A DNA stretch of 64,000 nucleotides from Welwitschia mirabilis (GCA_051453625.1 JBOZIK010000001.1:48194243-48258242); one strand, 5' to 3'. Shown: positions 12,066-23,600, counted from the stretch's first letter. Notes: generated by a model not told the origin, from the letters alone. Made by a program: numbers and translations.

Positions 12066-12654
12066 AAATACCTTTTCTTGCTACTTCTAATGCTCATATC
12101 AATTGTAGAAATGGTCTTATAAATATTTTATTTGTTAACATAACTATTGAGTTGAATATCTTTAATATCATGAAGTAACCTAATTATCTAAAAGGAGTAT
12201 AGTTTATTGTAAGTCTTAATTATCTTAATCCTCTGTCCTATGAGAAAAATGGTTTTCCTTTTTCTCTCTATTCTTTTTATTATGATTCACATATTAACCT
12301 TGAAGATGATCCTTCTTTTAATATAAATTTACCTATTAAGATTTTAAGATACATATGTGATGATGACTCTTTTCATTCTTTGATTTCTAATTCATTCATA
12401 ACCTCACCTTGGAAAAATATTTTATAAAAAGTTTTAGTTAAACAAGAGAAAGGAATAGGATGTTTCTCCTATGACCTAGAATGTTCAAATCCTAATGAGC
12501 ATTCTTTCATACCCTTTTTGAGNNNNNNNNNNNNNNNNNNNNTTTTTATCATGAAAATGTTTCTTAGCCTCATTTATCACTTGATTATCCATCTCATCCT
12601 TTTAATTGTAAAAACTCTAATCCTTTAAATTTTTTCTTTTCATTCTTTATTGAA
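12066..12654 (+). pseudogene. Post-protease region of element A, unrecognised
   Basis: Open pieces continue after the protease, for example GFPFSLYSFYYDSHINLEDD near 12250 and SPWKNIL at about 12408. They do not match RT motifs and I cannot assign a function. This may be a degraded spacer or a lineage-specific part of the polyprotein. The 20-N gap at 12523 and the element B insertion at 12655 end it. Confidence 0.4.
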
Positions 12655-12659
12655 CATCC
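12655..12659. other. Target-site duplication, left copy (element B)
   Basis: CATCC lies directly before the LTR terminus TGATAGG at 12660. It pairs with CATTC at 20631-20635 on the other side of the element. Confidence 0.8.
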
Positions 12660-14110
12660 TGATAGGATCGAGAACCCTATGGGTGTCGGCGGGTGGGGGG
12701 AAGAGGGGGGGTGAATAGGTTATTTCAAAAAATTATGCTCAAAACAAAATTAAAACTATCTAATCACTATCTGCATATAAAAATAATGTAATCAAGAATG
12801 TGCACATAAAAATAAAAAAATTGATAGTAAAGAAATTAAAAGACAGAAAAACATAAACTATCAATTTTAATGCATGCAGGATTTATAGTGGTTCAGAAAC
12901 TCCCCTACTCTACTCTCAATGATCAGCTTCTCCCAAACTAGATCTGGGATCTCTGTTACTCAATAGGTTTTGCAGGTTTATCTGTAATCCTTACAAGTGG
13001 ACNNNNNNNNNNNNNNNNNNNNNNNNNNNNNNNNNNNNNNNNNNNNNNNNNNNNNNNNNNNNNNNNNNNNNNNNNNNNNNNNNNNNNNNNNNNNNNNNNN
13101 NNGTTAATCCTTACAAGCAAAATTTTATAGGCTAAGTCTCAACCTTAATAACGGACTTTTGCAGGCTAAGTCTCAACCTCTAAAAGCAATGAATGTGATG
13201 TGATAATGCCTTGAATGCTTAGATATTACATGTTTGATAGCAATATAATAAATGAAGCTTTTCTCTAATAGATCACAGTGATGACATTCTTAGATCTGAT
13301 TCTGAATGAAGCTCTTTTGCCAAAGATAGATCTCCTCAATTAGATGTGTACCAATACAATGATGTGTCAATGAAAAATATAGTTTGATCTTTTAGATCCG
13401 CAATAGTTATGCTGATTTTGAATGATTCCAAAAGATATTTAGATCATCAATAGCATAGTTATTTATAATGGAGGGTTACTAGGGTTCATTACAAATGAAT
13501 TGCACCTCCAACGACTATAAACGACAAGAAAATGGCTAGGTAATGGCTAGGTAATAGATACATAATGTTTATAAATTTTTCTTTTCTGTGCTGTCTGGTC
13601 GACCCCACAAAAATTTGGTCAACCCCTTGAGAACTCAGTCGACTCCATCCTGGGTCTAGTCGACCCCTTGCCTCTCGGTCTGAAACTATAGACTATTAGC
13701 TTTTCAGATTTGGTCGACCTCATGAAAATCTAGTTGACCCTTTTCTTATTGATCTGGGACTATTTTCTGTTAGTTTCTTAAATCTAATTGACCCATGAAT
13801 ATCCTATTAACCCCTTTCCATTCGGTTTAGGGATACCAGCTCTTGAGATCATAGGTCAGTCGACCCCTTTAGAATCTGGTCAACCCTTCTGGGTTTAATT
13901 CATTTTTCTTGTAACTGCTTCAGGTGTGGTTAATTTCTTTAGGATCCAATTGACCCCTATTATAGGTTAACATAACTCAATAGTTTTTCTCGTGCATTTT
14001 GATCCACTTATTTCACCTACAAAACTCAATCTCATCTACACACTATATGTAACATTTTACACTACATAAGAGAAATTAGGTTGACATTAATTGATAAATA
14101 TAATCTAACA
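12660..14110 (-). repeat. 3' LTR of element B
   Basis: It matches 19434-20630 over its length. On the minus strand it starts TGTTAGATTATATT (14110) and ends ...CGATCCTATCA (12660). It contains a 100-N gap at 13003-13102, and the sequence on both sides of that gap repeats the phrase taatccttacaag, so its apparent 1451 bp is longer than the other LTR. The inner half carries the GGTCGACC motif array (13590-13950). Confidence 0.92.
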
Positions 14111-14135
14111 ATCTTCCCTTTTGAAATTGATGGTA
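14111..14135 (-). other. Polypurine tract next to 3' LTR (element B)
   Basis: The minus strand reads AAAAGGGAAGAT immediately before the LTR start TGTTAG. This is the expected primer site for plus-strand DNA synthesis. Two further tracts of the same form lie upstream at 14353-14385 and 14428-14460. Confidence 0.8.
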
Positions 14136-14352
14136 AACAATTAAGTGATTTAAAAAATTTAAACAATTTAAGCTTATTTANNNNNNNNNNNNNNNNNNNN
14201 NNNNNNNNNNNNNNNNNNNNNNNNNNNNNNNNNNNNNNNNNNNNNNNNNNNNNNNNNNNNNNNNNNNNNNNNNNNNNNNNNNNNNNNNNNNNNNNNNNAC
14301 ATTTAAAAATCCAATATCTCAATATCTTAAGAAAAACTTTTGAAAGCACACT

Positions 14353-14472
14353 ACCATCTTCTCTTCCCCTTTGACATCAATGGTAAATAAATATAAAATT
14401 TAGATATACGGCCAGAAATATCAATCATATTCTCTCCCCCTATCTTGATACCAAATGATAAATAATGATAAG
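14353..14472 (-). repeat. Two additional polypurine-tract-like repeats (element B)
   Basis: On the minus strand the blocks ccattgatgtcaaaggggaa (from about 14382) and atttggtatcaagatagggg (from about 14456) repeat the layout of the terminal tract: TTTAYCA, TG/TATCAA, then a purine run. Repeated polypurine tracts before the 3' LTR are known for Sireviruses. The N gap 14181-14298 may hide another copy. Confidence 0.7.
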
Positions 14473-15029
14473 CCAAAAATTTGATACACATTTAGGTATT
14501 TTAAATAGACAACATTTTTTGTACTTTTAAATAAGACAAGTTTTGAATATGCACAAATTTAATAAATCACAATGATCCCAAATAATAATGTAAGATGTGA
14601 TCAGAAATACTTATAAATTTCAAAGACACACATATTTTGGTTCATTTTCATTTGAAATGATAATCTTAATTATTTTCAAAATAAGCACAGATAAATTTAT
14701 GCTATTAACTGAGATAAACTAATTGAATGTAAGAATTGTGTAAAATAAAACTAAATTATATTTTGAATCAAGCAAAGTTTCTCAAATGAAATGATGATTT
14801 TCAAATGCAAAATGTTCATACAAAGATAAGAAAAAATAATTTATTAAAAAAGTTAAGAATAAAAATCCACTATAAAAAACAAATGAATAAATCATATGAT
14901 AAAATTGATAGTTGTCTTTTGTTCTGTTGCTGCTGCTGCTACAGAACTTTTTAAGGAACCAAGCGACTAAGTATAAAACTAGTCGACCGACCTATCCTGG
15001 TCGACTGAATATGATGTTCAATCGATCAC

Positions 15030-15610
15030 CCTACACCTAATGATAGGATGGAGAAAGAACCCCCAGTTTGTATTTGAGACAAATAAAAGTATCAAACTTC
15101 AGGGGTTTAGTAAAGATATTTGCTCATTGTTGATCTGTAGAAATAAAATTCATAGATATATGACCTTTTTCAACTTAATCACAAAGAAAATGGTGTCTAA
15201 GTTTAATATGATTCATTCTTGAATGCTGAACTAGATTTTTAGAAATATTAATAGCATTGGTATTATTACAAAAAATAGGAACTTATTCAAAAGACATCCC
15301 AAAATCTCTTAACATTTCTTTCATCCATAAGAGGTGAGTGCAACAACTTCATGCAATAATATATTCATCTTCTGCAGTGGAAAGAGAAATAGAATTTTGT
15401 TTCTTACTTGTCCACCCAACTAGACATGAACTTAGAAGGAAATAATTTCCACTTGTGCTTTTTCTATCATCTTTTCATCCTACCTAATCAGCATCATAAA
15501 TCCTGCAAGATCAAAAGATGTTTTATTTAGATACCATAAATCATAATCACATGTGCCTTTTATATACCTGATTATCCTTTTTACTACTTAAAAATGTGAT
15601 TCTTGTAGAT
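15030..15610 (-). pseudogene. copia RNase H domain (element B)
   Basis: The minus strand near 15440-15330 reads KKQNSISLSTAEDEYIIA followed by a stop and then SCCTHLLWMKEMLRDFG. This matches the Ty1/copia RNase H core (KKQNSVALSTAEAEYIAA...). Upstream blocks such as LVGWTSKK are preserved with frameshifts. RNase H would remove template RNA during reverse transcription. The Ala to stop at the end of EYIIA shows the copy is dead. Confidence 0.85.
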
Positions 15611-15668
15611 TAGATTGATATCTTTTACAAACTTTAATACTAAACATGATATCTGGTCTACTTGCAAT

Positions 15669-16990
15669 TTAGTACAATAAACTACTAATCATGCTTCTGT
15701 AAAGTATTTGATTTATTGATTTACCATTTTCATCTAGGCTNNNNNNNNNNNNNNNNNNNNNNNNNNNNNNNNNNNNNNNNNNNNNNNNNNNNNNNNNNNN
15801 NNNNNNNNNNNNNNNNNNNNNNNNNNNNNNNNNNNNNNNNNNNNNNNNNNNNNNNNNNNNNNNNNNNNNNNNNNNNNNNNNNNNNNNNNNNNNNNNNNNN
15901 NNNNNNNNNNNNNNNNNNNNNNNNNNNNNNNNNNNNNNNNNNNNNNNNNNNNNNNNNNNNNNNNNNNNNNNNNNNNNNNNNNNNNNNNNNNNNNNNNNNN
16001 NNNNNNNNNNNNNNNNNNNNNNNNNNNNNNNNNNNNNNNNNNNNNNNNNNNNNNNNNNNNNNNNNNNNNNNNNNNNNNNNNNNNNNNNNNNNNNNNNNNN
16101 NNNNNNNNNNNNNNNNNNNNNNNNNNNNNNNNNNNNNNNNNNNNNNNNNNNNNNNNNNNNNNNNNNNNNNNNNNNNNNNNNNNNNNNNNNNNNNNNNNNN
16201 NNNNNNNNNNNNNNNNNNNNNNNNNNNNNNNNNNNNNNNNNNNNNNNNNNNNNNNNNNNNNNNNNNNNNNNNNNNNNNNNNNNNNNNNNNNNNNNNNNNN
16301 NNNNNNNNNNNNNNNNNNNNNNNNNNNNNNNNNNNNNNNNNNNNNNNNNNNNNNNNNNNNNNNNNNNNNNNNNNNNNNNNNNNNNNNNNNNNNNNNNNNN
16401 NNNNNNNNNNNNNNNNNNNNNNNNNNNNNNNNNNNNNNNNNNNNNNNNNNNNNNNNNNNNNNNNNNNNNNNNNNNNNNNNNNNNNNNNNNNNNNNNNNNN
16501 NNNNNNNNNNNNNNNNNNNNNNNNNNNNNNNNNNNNNNNNNNNATTCTTTTGACAAATTTTCATTTGAGGCACCAAAAATAATATCATCCACATAAATTT
16601 GTATAATAATAAAATCATCTTTTAAATTCTTCACAAATAGAGTTTTATCTATTGTTCCATGACCATATCCATTCTTGTTCAAAAAGGTAGCTAATTTTTC
16701 ATACCATGCTCTTAGTGCTTGTTTTAATCCATAGAGTGCTTTCTTGAGTCTGTACAGATGATCAGATCTATATGGATCAATAAAACCTTGAGGTTGTTTA
16801 ACATAGACTTCTTCATTTAATGATCCATTCAGAAAAGCACTTTTTATATCCATTTGATACACCTTGAAGTTTTTAAAAGCTACAAAAGATAAAAACATTC
16901 TAATGCTATCTAATCTTGCAACAAGAGCAAAAGTATCTCCTACATCAATTCCTTCAATTTGGTTGAAACCTTAAGCTACAAGTCTTGCTT
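15669..16990 (-). pseudogene. copia reverse transcriptase (element B)
   Basis: The minus frame shows the RT blocks in order: [60 protein letters not shown], and the catalytic [10 protein letters not shown] at 16598-16570. After the 803-N gap (15741-16543), SINQILYRSMISSLLY marks the end of the domain. The Tyr-Val-Asp-Asp motif is intact. Just upstream (about 16965-17040), GTK-stop-IFKNK and ARLVA-stop-GFNQ show TGA for Trp and TAA for Gln. RT would copy element RNA to DNA. The YVDDIIFG form fits Sirevirus-like copia RTs. Confidence 0.92.
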
Positions 16991-17040
16991 TGTTTTTAAT
17001 AACATTGTTTTCTTCATTACATTTGTTCTTAAAGATTCAT

Positions 17041-17480
17041 TTTGTACCAATAATATTCTTATCTTCTGGTCTCTCGACTAGTTTCCAAACATTATTTCTC
17101 TTGAACTATTGTAGCTCATCTTGCATTGCTAACATCCATTCTTCATAATTTTCTCCTTCTTCAAAGTTCTTGGGTTCTATTTTTGAAATATAGTAGACAT
17201 GGGCATACAAATTTTTCATTGAATCTCCTATTTTTACTCTTGAGTTAACTTCTCTAATGACAAATTCTAATGGATGATCTTTTAGAAGTTTAGGCTTTTT
17301 TAGTATTCCTTCTTTTACTTGAGCTTCATTTGTTTTAGTAACACCTTCATTTAAAGTGGCAATAATTGGGGTTATAATTTCTTCTTCATCTGACTTGCTT
17401 ACTTTTAGATCAATCTCATCAATTTGCACATTTATTGACTCTTCTATAGTTAAGCTTCTTTTGTTGAACACATGGTAGGA
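17041..17480 (-). pseudogene. Integrase-RT linker of copia polyprotein (element B)
   Basis: The minus frame 17471-17106 holds an acidic stretch (KVSKSDEEEIITP) followed by KDHPLEFVIREVNSRVKIGD and ISKIEPKNFEEGENYEEWML, AMQDELQ. This is the well-conserved start of the copia RT region (HP...IIG......R......F.S.IEPK......D..W..AM..EL). The frame is open for 121 codons and ends at a stop after ELQ, which in the family is usually a Gln or Asn. Confidence 0.88.
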
Positions 17481-18005
17481 TATACTTCTTGTTGATTATT
17501 CTAAAAAGATGGCTTCATTAGCTTTTGATTCAAATTTACTTAAATATTCTCTATCTTTTAGAACATAAAAATTTACTTTCAAATACCTTAAAATATGACA
17601 CATTTGGTTGTCTTCAATTCCATAGCTCATAAGGTGTTTTATCAGTACCTAGTTTAAGATAAACTCTGTTAATAATATAACATGTTATGCTAATGACTTT
17701 AGCATAAAAAGATTTAAGTACTTATTTAACATTTATCATAGTTTGAGCCATTTCTGGGAGAACTCTATTCTTTCTTTTAGCTATACCATTCTATTGTGGT
17801 GTCTTTGGAGCTAAAAATTGGTGATCAATACCATTTTCAATGTAATACTTTTCAAAAAAAAATGGTTTTCAAATTTACCACTGTTATCACTTCTTATTTT
17901 ATTTATGGTGTAACCATTTTAATTTTGGATCTTATTGCAAATTCCAAAAAAATGCTTGTAAGCTTCAGATTTGTTGGACAAAAAGGTAATCTAAGTGTAT
18001 CTAAA
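17481..18005 (-). pseudogene. copia integrase, C-terminal half (element B)
   Basis: Near 17812-17745 the minus strand reads APKTPQ-stop-NGIAKRKNR, then VLPEMAQTM. The family motif is PRTPQQNGVVERKNRTLLEM. The stop is TAG where CAG (Gln) is expected, and the catalytic Glu of the D,D,E triad is Lys (GAA to AAA). The integrase is therefore catalytically dead. Its N-terminal half lies in the N gap 18006-18490. Confidence 0.82.
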
Positions 18006-18490
18006 NNNNNNNNNNNNNNNNNNNNNNNNNNNNNNNNNNNNNNNNNNNNNNNNNNNNNNNNNNNNNNNNNNNNNNNNNNNNNNNNNNNNNNNNNNNNNNN
18101 NNNNNNNNNNNNNNNNNNNNNNNNNNNNNNNNNNNNNNNNNNNNNNNNNNNNNNNNNNNNNNNNNNNNNNNNNNNNNNNNNNNNNNNNNNNNNNNNNNNN
18201 NNNNNNNNNNNNNNNNNNNNNNNNNNNNNNNNNNNNNNNNNNNNNNNNNNNNNNNNNNNNNNNNNNNNNNNNNNNNNNNNNNNNNNNNNNNNNNNNNNNN
18301 NNNNNNNNNNNNNNNNNNNNNNNNNNNNNNNNNNNNNNNNNNNNNNNNNNNNNNNNNNNNNNNNNNNNNNNNNNNNNNNNNNNNNNNNNNNNNNNNNNNN
18401 NNNNNNNNNNNNNNNNNNNNNNNNNNNNNNNNNNNNNNNNNNNNNNNNNNNNNNNNNNNNNNNNNNNNNNNNNNNNNNNNNNNNNNNNNN

Positions 18491-18722
18491 ATTAATTCTA
18501 GGAAGGTTACCTTCACCAATGCTTTCAATCCTTCTATTTTTTCTCTTCTTTATCTCTGAAGATTACTTCTCCTCCATTAAAGTGGCTTAGATGTTTAAAT
18601 CTAGATTTATCTCCTATCATGTGCCTTGAACATCCACTATCAAGATACCAGCTTATGCTATTTGAAATTTTGAAAGCTGTCTGAATCAACAAAATTTTAA
18701 GATCATTAGCTTTCACCCACAT
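18491..18722 (-). pseudogene. copia protease end / GAG-pre-integrase (element B)
   Basis: The minus frame 18722-18534 reads SISWYLDSGCSRHMIGDKSR followed by FKHLSHFNGGEVIFRDKEE. WYLDSGCSRHMTGD is the signature of the copia aspartic protease, and its DSG is present here. The rest leads to the pre-integrase domain and then to the N gap. The region is clearly homologous to 700-951 of element 1. Confidence 0.88.
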
Positions 18723-18739
18723 AGTTTTTTAGACTTAAG

Positions 18740-19093
18740 TGGTATATTCTTCTTAGGAATAAATCTAAATGGAAAAAGACTAATAGAATTTGCAAACAAC
18801 ATTAACTTTCTAGCATTACACATAAGCTTTGAATGACCTGTTTTTTCATAGAAATGACATGTAAGTTTTAAAAGAACATTACCATAATTAGTTACATTAG
18901 TTTGTTGAGCTTGAGGTTTCTATGAGATAAATCCAATATCTGATTTGTTTCCAAGTAGTTTATGAAATCCAAGCATTTGCTTTAATTTGGTAGATCAACC
19001 TAAAAACTTGTTAATAAAATATGATAAATCTTTTACCTGCAAAGTAAGATTGGTGTTTTCAGATTTTACTCTTTTAAAACTTGATTTCAAATC
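18740..19093 (-). pseudogene. Gag C-terminal part with damaged zinc knuckle (element B)
   Basis: The minus strand reads DLKSSFKRVKSENTNLTLQV, then KQMLGFHKLLGNKSDIGF, then CHFYEKTGHSKLMC. The middle block is the family MLG.QK...DKSGLGF motif. The last block is a CCHC zinc knuckle in which the second Cys is Tyr (TGT to TAT), so metal binding would be lost. A coiled-coil-like Leu/Glu stretch precedes it. Confidence 0.75.
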
Positions 19094-19103
19094 NNNNNNN
19101 NNN

Positions 19104-19419
19104 CTTAGCAAGTGTCTTCTAAATCATCTTCATCTTGGACTAAGGATTTTAACACATTATATAATGGTGGCATAAAAGCCATAAAGAAAATCTCCTTTCT
19201 CTATTGAGTTTTGGAGCATTTCTTTTATCTCTTTCACTTGATCCTTGTGAGTCTTTTCTTTCTACAATTTATTTAAACATATAATCACATACTATCCAAA
19301 GAAAATAAATATAGACATAGGTATATAGGGAGGACATGCTAAAAAATTCATCAAAGAGAGTATCCATTGAAGCGTTCTAAGTATAGATCGGTTAAGACCT
19401 AATAAAATGACTTAGCCTC
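19104..19419 (-). other. Leader of element B with gag core missing
   Basis: Only about 330 bp separate the zinc-knuckle region from the PBS, whereas element 1 has a gag core of over 600 bp here (2030-2620). No UBN2-like blocks are seen. The gag N-terminal part appears to have been deleted. The 10-N gap at 19094-19103 lies at the likely breakpoint. Confidence 0.6.
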
Positions 19420-19431
19420 GCTTTGATACCA
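19420..19431 (-). other. Primer-binding site, initiator tRNA-Met type (element B)
   Basis: The minus strand reads TGGTATCAAAGC, one transition away from TGGTATCAGAGC. A 2 nt spacer separates it from the LTR end at 19434. Confidence 0.9.
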
Positions 19432-19433
19432 AA

Positions 19434-20630
19434 TGATAGGATCGAGAACCCTGGGGAGGGAGGGGTGAATAGGTTCTTTCAAAAACTTATGCTTAAAACA
19501 AAATTAAAACTATCTAATAACTATTTGCATATGAAAATAATGTAATCAAAAATGTGCATAAAAAATGAAAAACTTGATAGTAAAGAAATCAAAAGACAGA
19601 AAAACATAAACTACCAATTTTGATGTACACAGGATTTATAGTGGTTCCGGAACTCCCCTACTCCACTCTCGACGATCAGCTTCTTCCAAGCTAGATCTTG
19701 GATCTCTGTTACTTCACAGGTTTTGCCAGGTTCACCCGTAATCCTTACAAGTGGACTTTTACAGGATAAGTCTCAACCTTAACAATGTACTTTTGCAGGA
19801 TAAGTCTCAACCTCTGAAAGTAATGAATGTGATGTGATGATACCTTGAATGCTTAGATATCACATGTTTGATAGCAGTATAATGAATGGAGTTCTTCTCT
19901 AATAGATCACAGTGATGCTGTTCTTAGATTTGATTCTGAGTAAAGCTCTTTTGCCAAAGATAGATCTCCTCAATCAGATATGTAGCAATACAATGATGTG
20001 TTAATGAAAAATGCAGTCTGATATTTTAGATCCATAATAGCTATGCCAATTTTTAATGATACCAAAATATCTCTAGATCATCAATAGCATAGCTATTTAT
20101 AATGGAGGATTACTGGGATTTATTATAAATGAATTGTGCCTTTAACAACTATAAATAGCTAGAAAACGGATAGGTAATAGCTAGGTAATTGATACATAAT
20201 GCTTACAAATTTTGCTTTTCTGTGCCGTCTGGTCGACCCCTTAAGAACTCGGTCGACTCCATCCTGGGTTCGGTCGACCTCTTACATCTCAGTCTGGAAC
20301 TATGGACTGTCAGCTTCTAGACCTAGTCAACCCCTTTTCATTTGGTGTAGGGATACTAGCTCTTAAGATCACAAGTCAGTCGACCCCTTCAGAATTCGGT
20401 CAACCCCTCTGGGTTCAGTTCATTTTTCTTGTGACTACTTCAGGTGCGGTCGACCCCTTTAGGATCTGGTTGACCCTCACTAGAGGTTAATATAATTCAG
20501 TAGTTTTTCTAGTGCATTTTGGTCCAATTCATTCACCTACAAAACTCAATCTCATCTGCACACAATATGTAACATTTTTCACTACACAAGAGAAATTATT
20601 TTGACATCAATTGGTAAATATAATCTAATA
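19434..20630 (-). repeat. 5' LTR of element B
   Basis: This 1197 bp LTR matches 12660-14110. On the minus strand it ends ...CGATCCTATCA. Its outer terminus TGTTAG has become TATTAG (G to A). It carries about eight GGTCGACC-type boxes between 20231 and 20476. Differences from the partner LTR are frequent and mostly transitions, so the insertion is old. Confidence 0.92.
20231..20476. repeat. GGTCGACC palindrome array in the element B LTR
   Basis: Near-identical boxes occur at 20231 (ggtcgacccc), 20251, 20271, 20325, 20377, 20398, 20448 and 20467 (ggttgaccct). The core GGTCGACC is a perfect palindrome. The same array, more decayed, lies at 13590-13950 in the partner LTR. Confidence 0.85.
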
Positions 20631-20635
20631 CATTC
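20631..20635. other. Target-site duplication, right copy (element B)
   Basis: CATTC directly follows the outer LTR terminus. It matches CATCC at 12655-12659 except for one C-to-T change. Confidence 0.8.
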
Positions 20636-23600
20636 CTCTTGTAAGTCTAATTCGGTTTTATCAAATGAATTTAGATTAAACTTATTGACTCTAATCTTGG
20701 AATGTTTGGATCAAACTATAGAAAATCAAAATATGTTCAAGGATGCCTTTTTCATAGAAAACCCTAGTAATAATTATTTACTTTATCCATACTTTTATCC
20801 ATTTTCACTCATCTAGACCACCTCCATATACTACTTCATCATGTACATTTCATTCATCCCTTCCATTACCTTATGAGTTCATTAGACTCAATGATCCTAA
20901 TTAATGGTCTTTTCTTTAATTTATAAATAAATATATCTTTTATCTTTTCAAAGCTTATTTGATATTTTATAGATTTTTACTTGTTAACTAGCTACTCCTT
21001 TGAATTTTTGAGTTCTTTGTTAAGACATGTATGCATTTAGAGATATTTAAGTTAGCATTGAGAAAAAAGGTAATTTTTCTTTTTTCATGGTATTTTTTTG
21101 TTTTAAAGTATTCATGGGAATGAGATCATTTCTCTATTAGGCTAATGAGTCAATGACTCCTTTTATTTGTTATAAATATAAAAGAAAAAAGTAAATAAGA
21201 TTAAAACATATCAAGAAAAATCTTGAATCTCTTTTAGCACATCTTGTTTATGATCATTTCTATTAGTTTTAGTTAACTGCATTAGTGATATAAATGTCTG
21301 TTAAAACATGTAATACATTCATCTACATTAGAGCTATAGACACTTGCTAGTAATGCAACATTAAATCTTTCTTGTACAACATGTTAAATCTTTTGGAATA
21401 AAGTGTCACAACACTAAATGCTTAATATGATCAAATACGTGANNNNNNNNNNNNNNNNNNNNNNNAAGGAAAAAAAATGAAATTAATGTGGAATTGGAGA
21501 GATCTTTTGTTTGCTTATTTTAACAAATTAAACTTGAGATTATTTGGCTACTTATGGATTTACAAGGATTTACTATTTAATACTTTTCATTGTCTTAATA
21601 GAGGATCCACTAAAAATTATGTAAATAAACAAGACCATTAGCTTGCATTCATCATGTTTCATTTATTCATAGAATGCATAGTAGGGTTTTTCAATTTATC
21701 CATTTCATCTCATTTTCATAACACTCATTTTCCATTATCTATACTAAGTCATAGTCCTTTGTTTTTCCTTCTATTAAAAAAACACACTATGAAGCACATT
21801 ATATATTCTATGAGTTGATCCATATATCCATGTCTATATTCAAAGTAAACTTGATCTGCATCATTGATAAACTCTAATCATCCAAGAGTTTAAATTTTGA
21901 TCACTTTCTATAAAAACCCATAATTTTTGAGCTATCCACACCAGCACTTACATTGTGTATGATCTTCATGCTACTGCAACCCTCCTCATCTTTACCTGAC
22001 TTGTGTCTCTACATTCTATAAATAGTTCCATCTACCCTCACTAGTGTTGTTATCTATCTTGCTCTAGGCATTTTTAACTTTCTCTTGTAGCTGTTTCAGC
22101 ATCCTTTAGTTCCTCAGTTCATTGTAAGTCTATTATCAAATGTGAAATTCTTCTATGTTCTTTTCAATTAATTTTTCACTTTTCTAACTTCCTCTGTCAT
22201 CTTTTTTTTATTTTTATTTCTTTTTTCCTTTCATTTTATCATTTCAGGCGATCATGAGTGGAAGAGCAGGGTACTTTTAGGACATAGAAATTTTCAAATC
22301 TTTCCTTACTTTGTTTACATATTTCTATCTTAATAGAATACAAGCAAAGAATTGGAATTATTCGTTAAAGAAATATTATACTGACTACTTTTCAAAGACT
22401 ATTTTGGAGTTCTACTAGAATGTAACAATAGATAAAGATGGTTTTTAGTAATTCATTCTTCTATTCATTACACTTTCTTTGTTATTTCTCGTAATAATTT
22501 AAAAGCCCTAATAGGAGTCGAACACCCTGATAGTATATCTTATAAACTTACTAAATCTTTTAGGTATTGTTGTACTACAATTAATGTTGAATATGCACCA
22601 ACTAGGGAAGGAGCTTTACCTTGTAAACATCTTTACAATAATGAAATATTACTTCTTAGATTTATCATTTAAACTTTTTTACCACATCTCATGTAACTGA
22701 TTCTTATAGTAGTTACCTTGATATAATTTGGATAGTCCAAGATAGTAATCCCTTTGACATAGCCAAATGTCTATTTACTATTATAGTAAATAATATGAAT
22801 TGTAAGAGTAATCTTTCCTTTTCTTGCTTAGTTTTATACTTAATTTATAATGCCTTAGCTCACAGCGTAGACTTCGAAGAATGGGATAGTACTTTCATTA
22901 ATACAATAATCCTAAAAAACTTATCAAATTTAGTAAGTATAACAATCAAGATTATATTCCAAGGGGTCTCCAAGAGATTTAAGTAGAAGAAGAACATCCT
23001 CAAAAGACTGCTCCTCCTTCTTAATCTCCTTCTTCTTCCTAATCTTTATTCATAACTAAAAGAAAGGGGAAATATCTTATTGGTGAATCATCTCATGCCT
23101 CTTCTTCTCCACCTTCTTCCACTTCTCCTTACATTACTCACTGTCATTTCCTTGCTACTTCAAGTGATATCTTCTTGAAGGAAGTCCCTAAATCTTAAAG
23201 GTTTGGGATTGGAAAGCTATGGAGGAAAATTAAAAAGACAATCAAAACATAAAAGGATATATCAAATAACCTATAAAATCCATGAGCTAAATCGCCTTCT
23301 CTCTTTCTCTCTTTTATCCTTCTCCATCTACACTTTTTAGTTTTTATAGCTGCACTGTAATTACATTTTCTCTTGGTGTAATGACTTTTTCACTTAATAA
23401 AAAATCAATATGAATTCCTATTTCTATCAATTATGTTTTTATTCTAAACTGATAATTAACTGCAAATGTTTTAATTTAGTTTTAAGGCTCTGAAACGTAA
23501 ACTCAAAACATAACTCTTAATAGATCTGATACTACTAGCTTTCCTAATTAGCATTACCATCTTATCCTGTACAAATCAAATCCCAATTAACTAAGATGTT

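Larger units (their letters stand above)
10067..12654 (+). mobile_element. Element A: Athila-type Ty3/gypsy, 5' internal part
   Basis: This plus-strand region carries a gag remnant followed by an aspartic protease of the Athila type. It is interrupted at 12655 by insertion of element B and continues after 20635. No RT, RNase H or integrase is visible on either side, so this copy is either non-autonomous or internally deleted. A 20-N gap lies at 12523-12542. Confidence 0.75.
12660..20630 (-). mobile_element. Element B: complete Sirevirus-like Ty1/copia retrotransposon nested in element A
   Basis: Two LTRs (12660-14110 and 19434-20630) flank, in minus-strand order, a PBS, zinc knuckle, protease/pre-integrase, integrase, RT, RNase H and polypurine tracts. 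The flanks are CATCC (12655-12659) and CATTC (20631-20635), a 5 bp target-site duplication with one C-to-T change. The element is about 8 kb including N gaps. It lacks the gag core and all frames are broken, so it cannot move by itself. Sirevirus affinity is inferred from LTRs over 1 kb, repeated polypurine tracts before the 3' LTR, the motif array in the LTR and the RT type. Confidence 0.9.

Noticed and set aside
13590-13950. GTCGAC-rich stretch as a possible CpG island or host promoter
   Set aside because: It is the motif array of the element B LTR, present in both LTRs.
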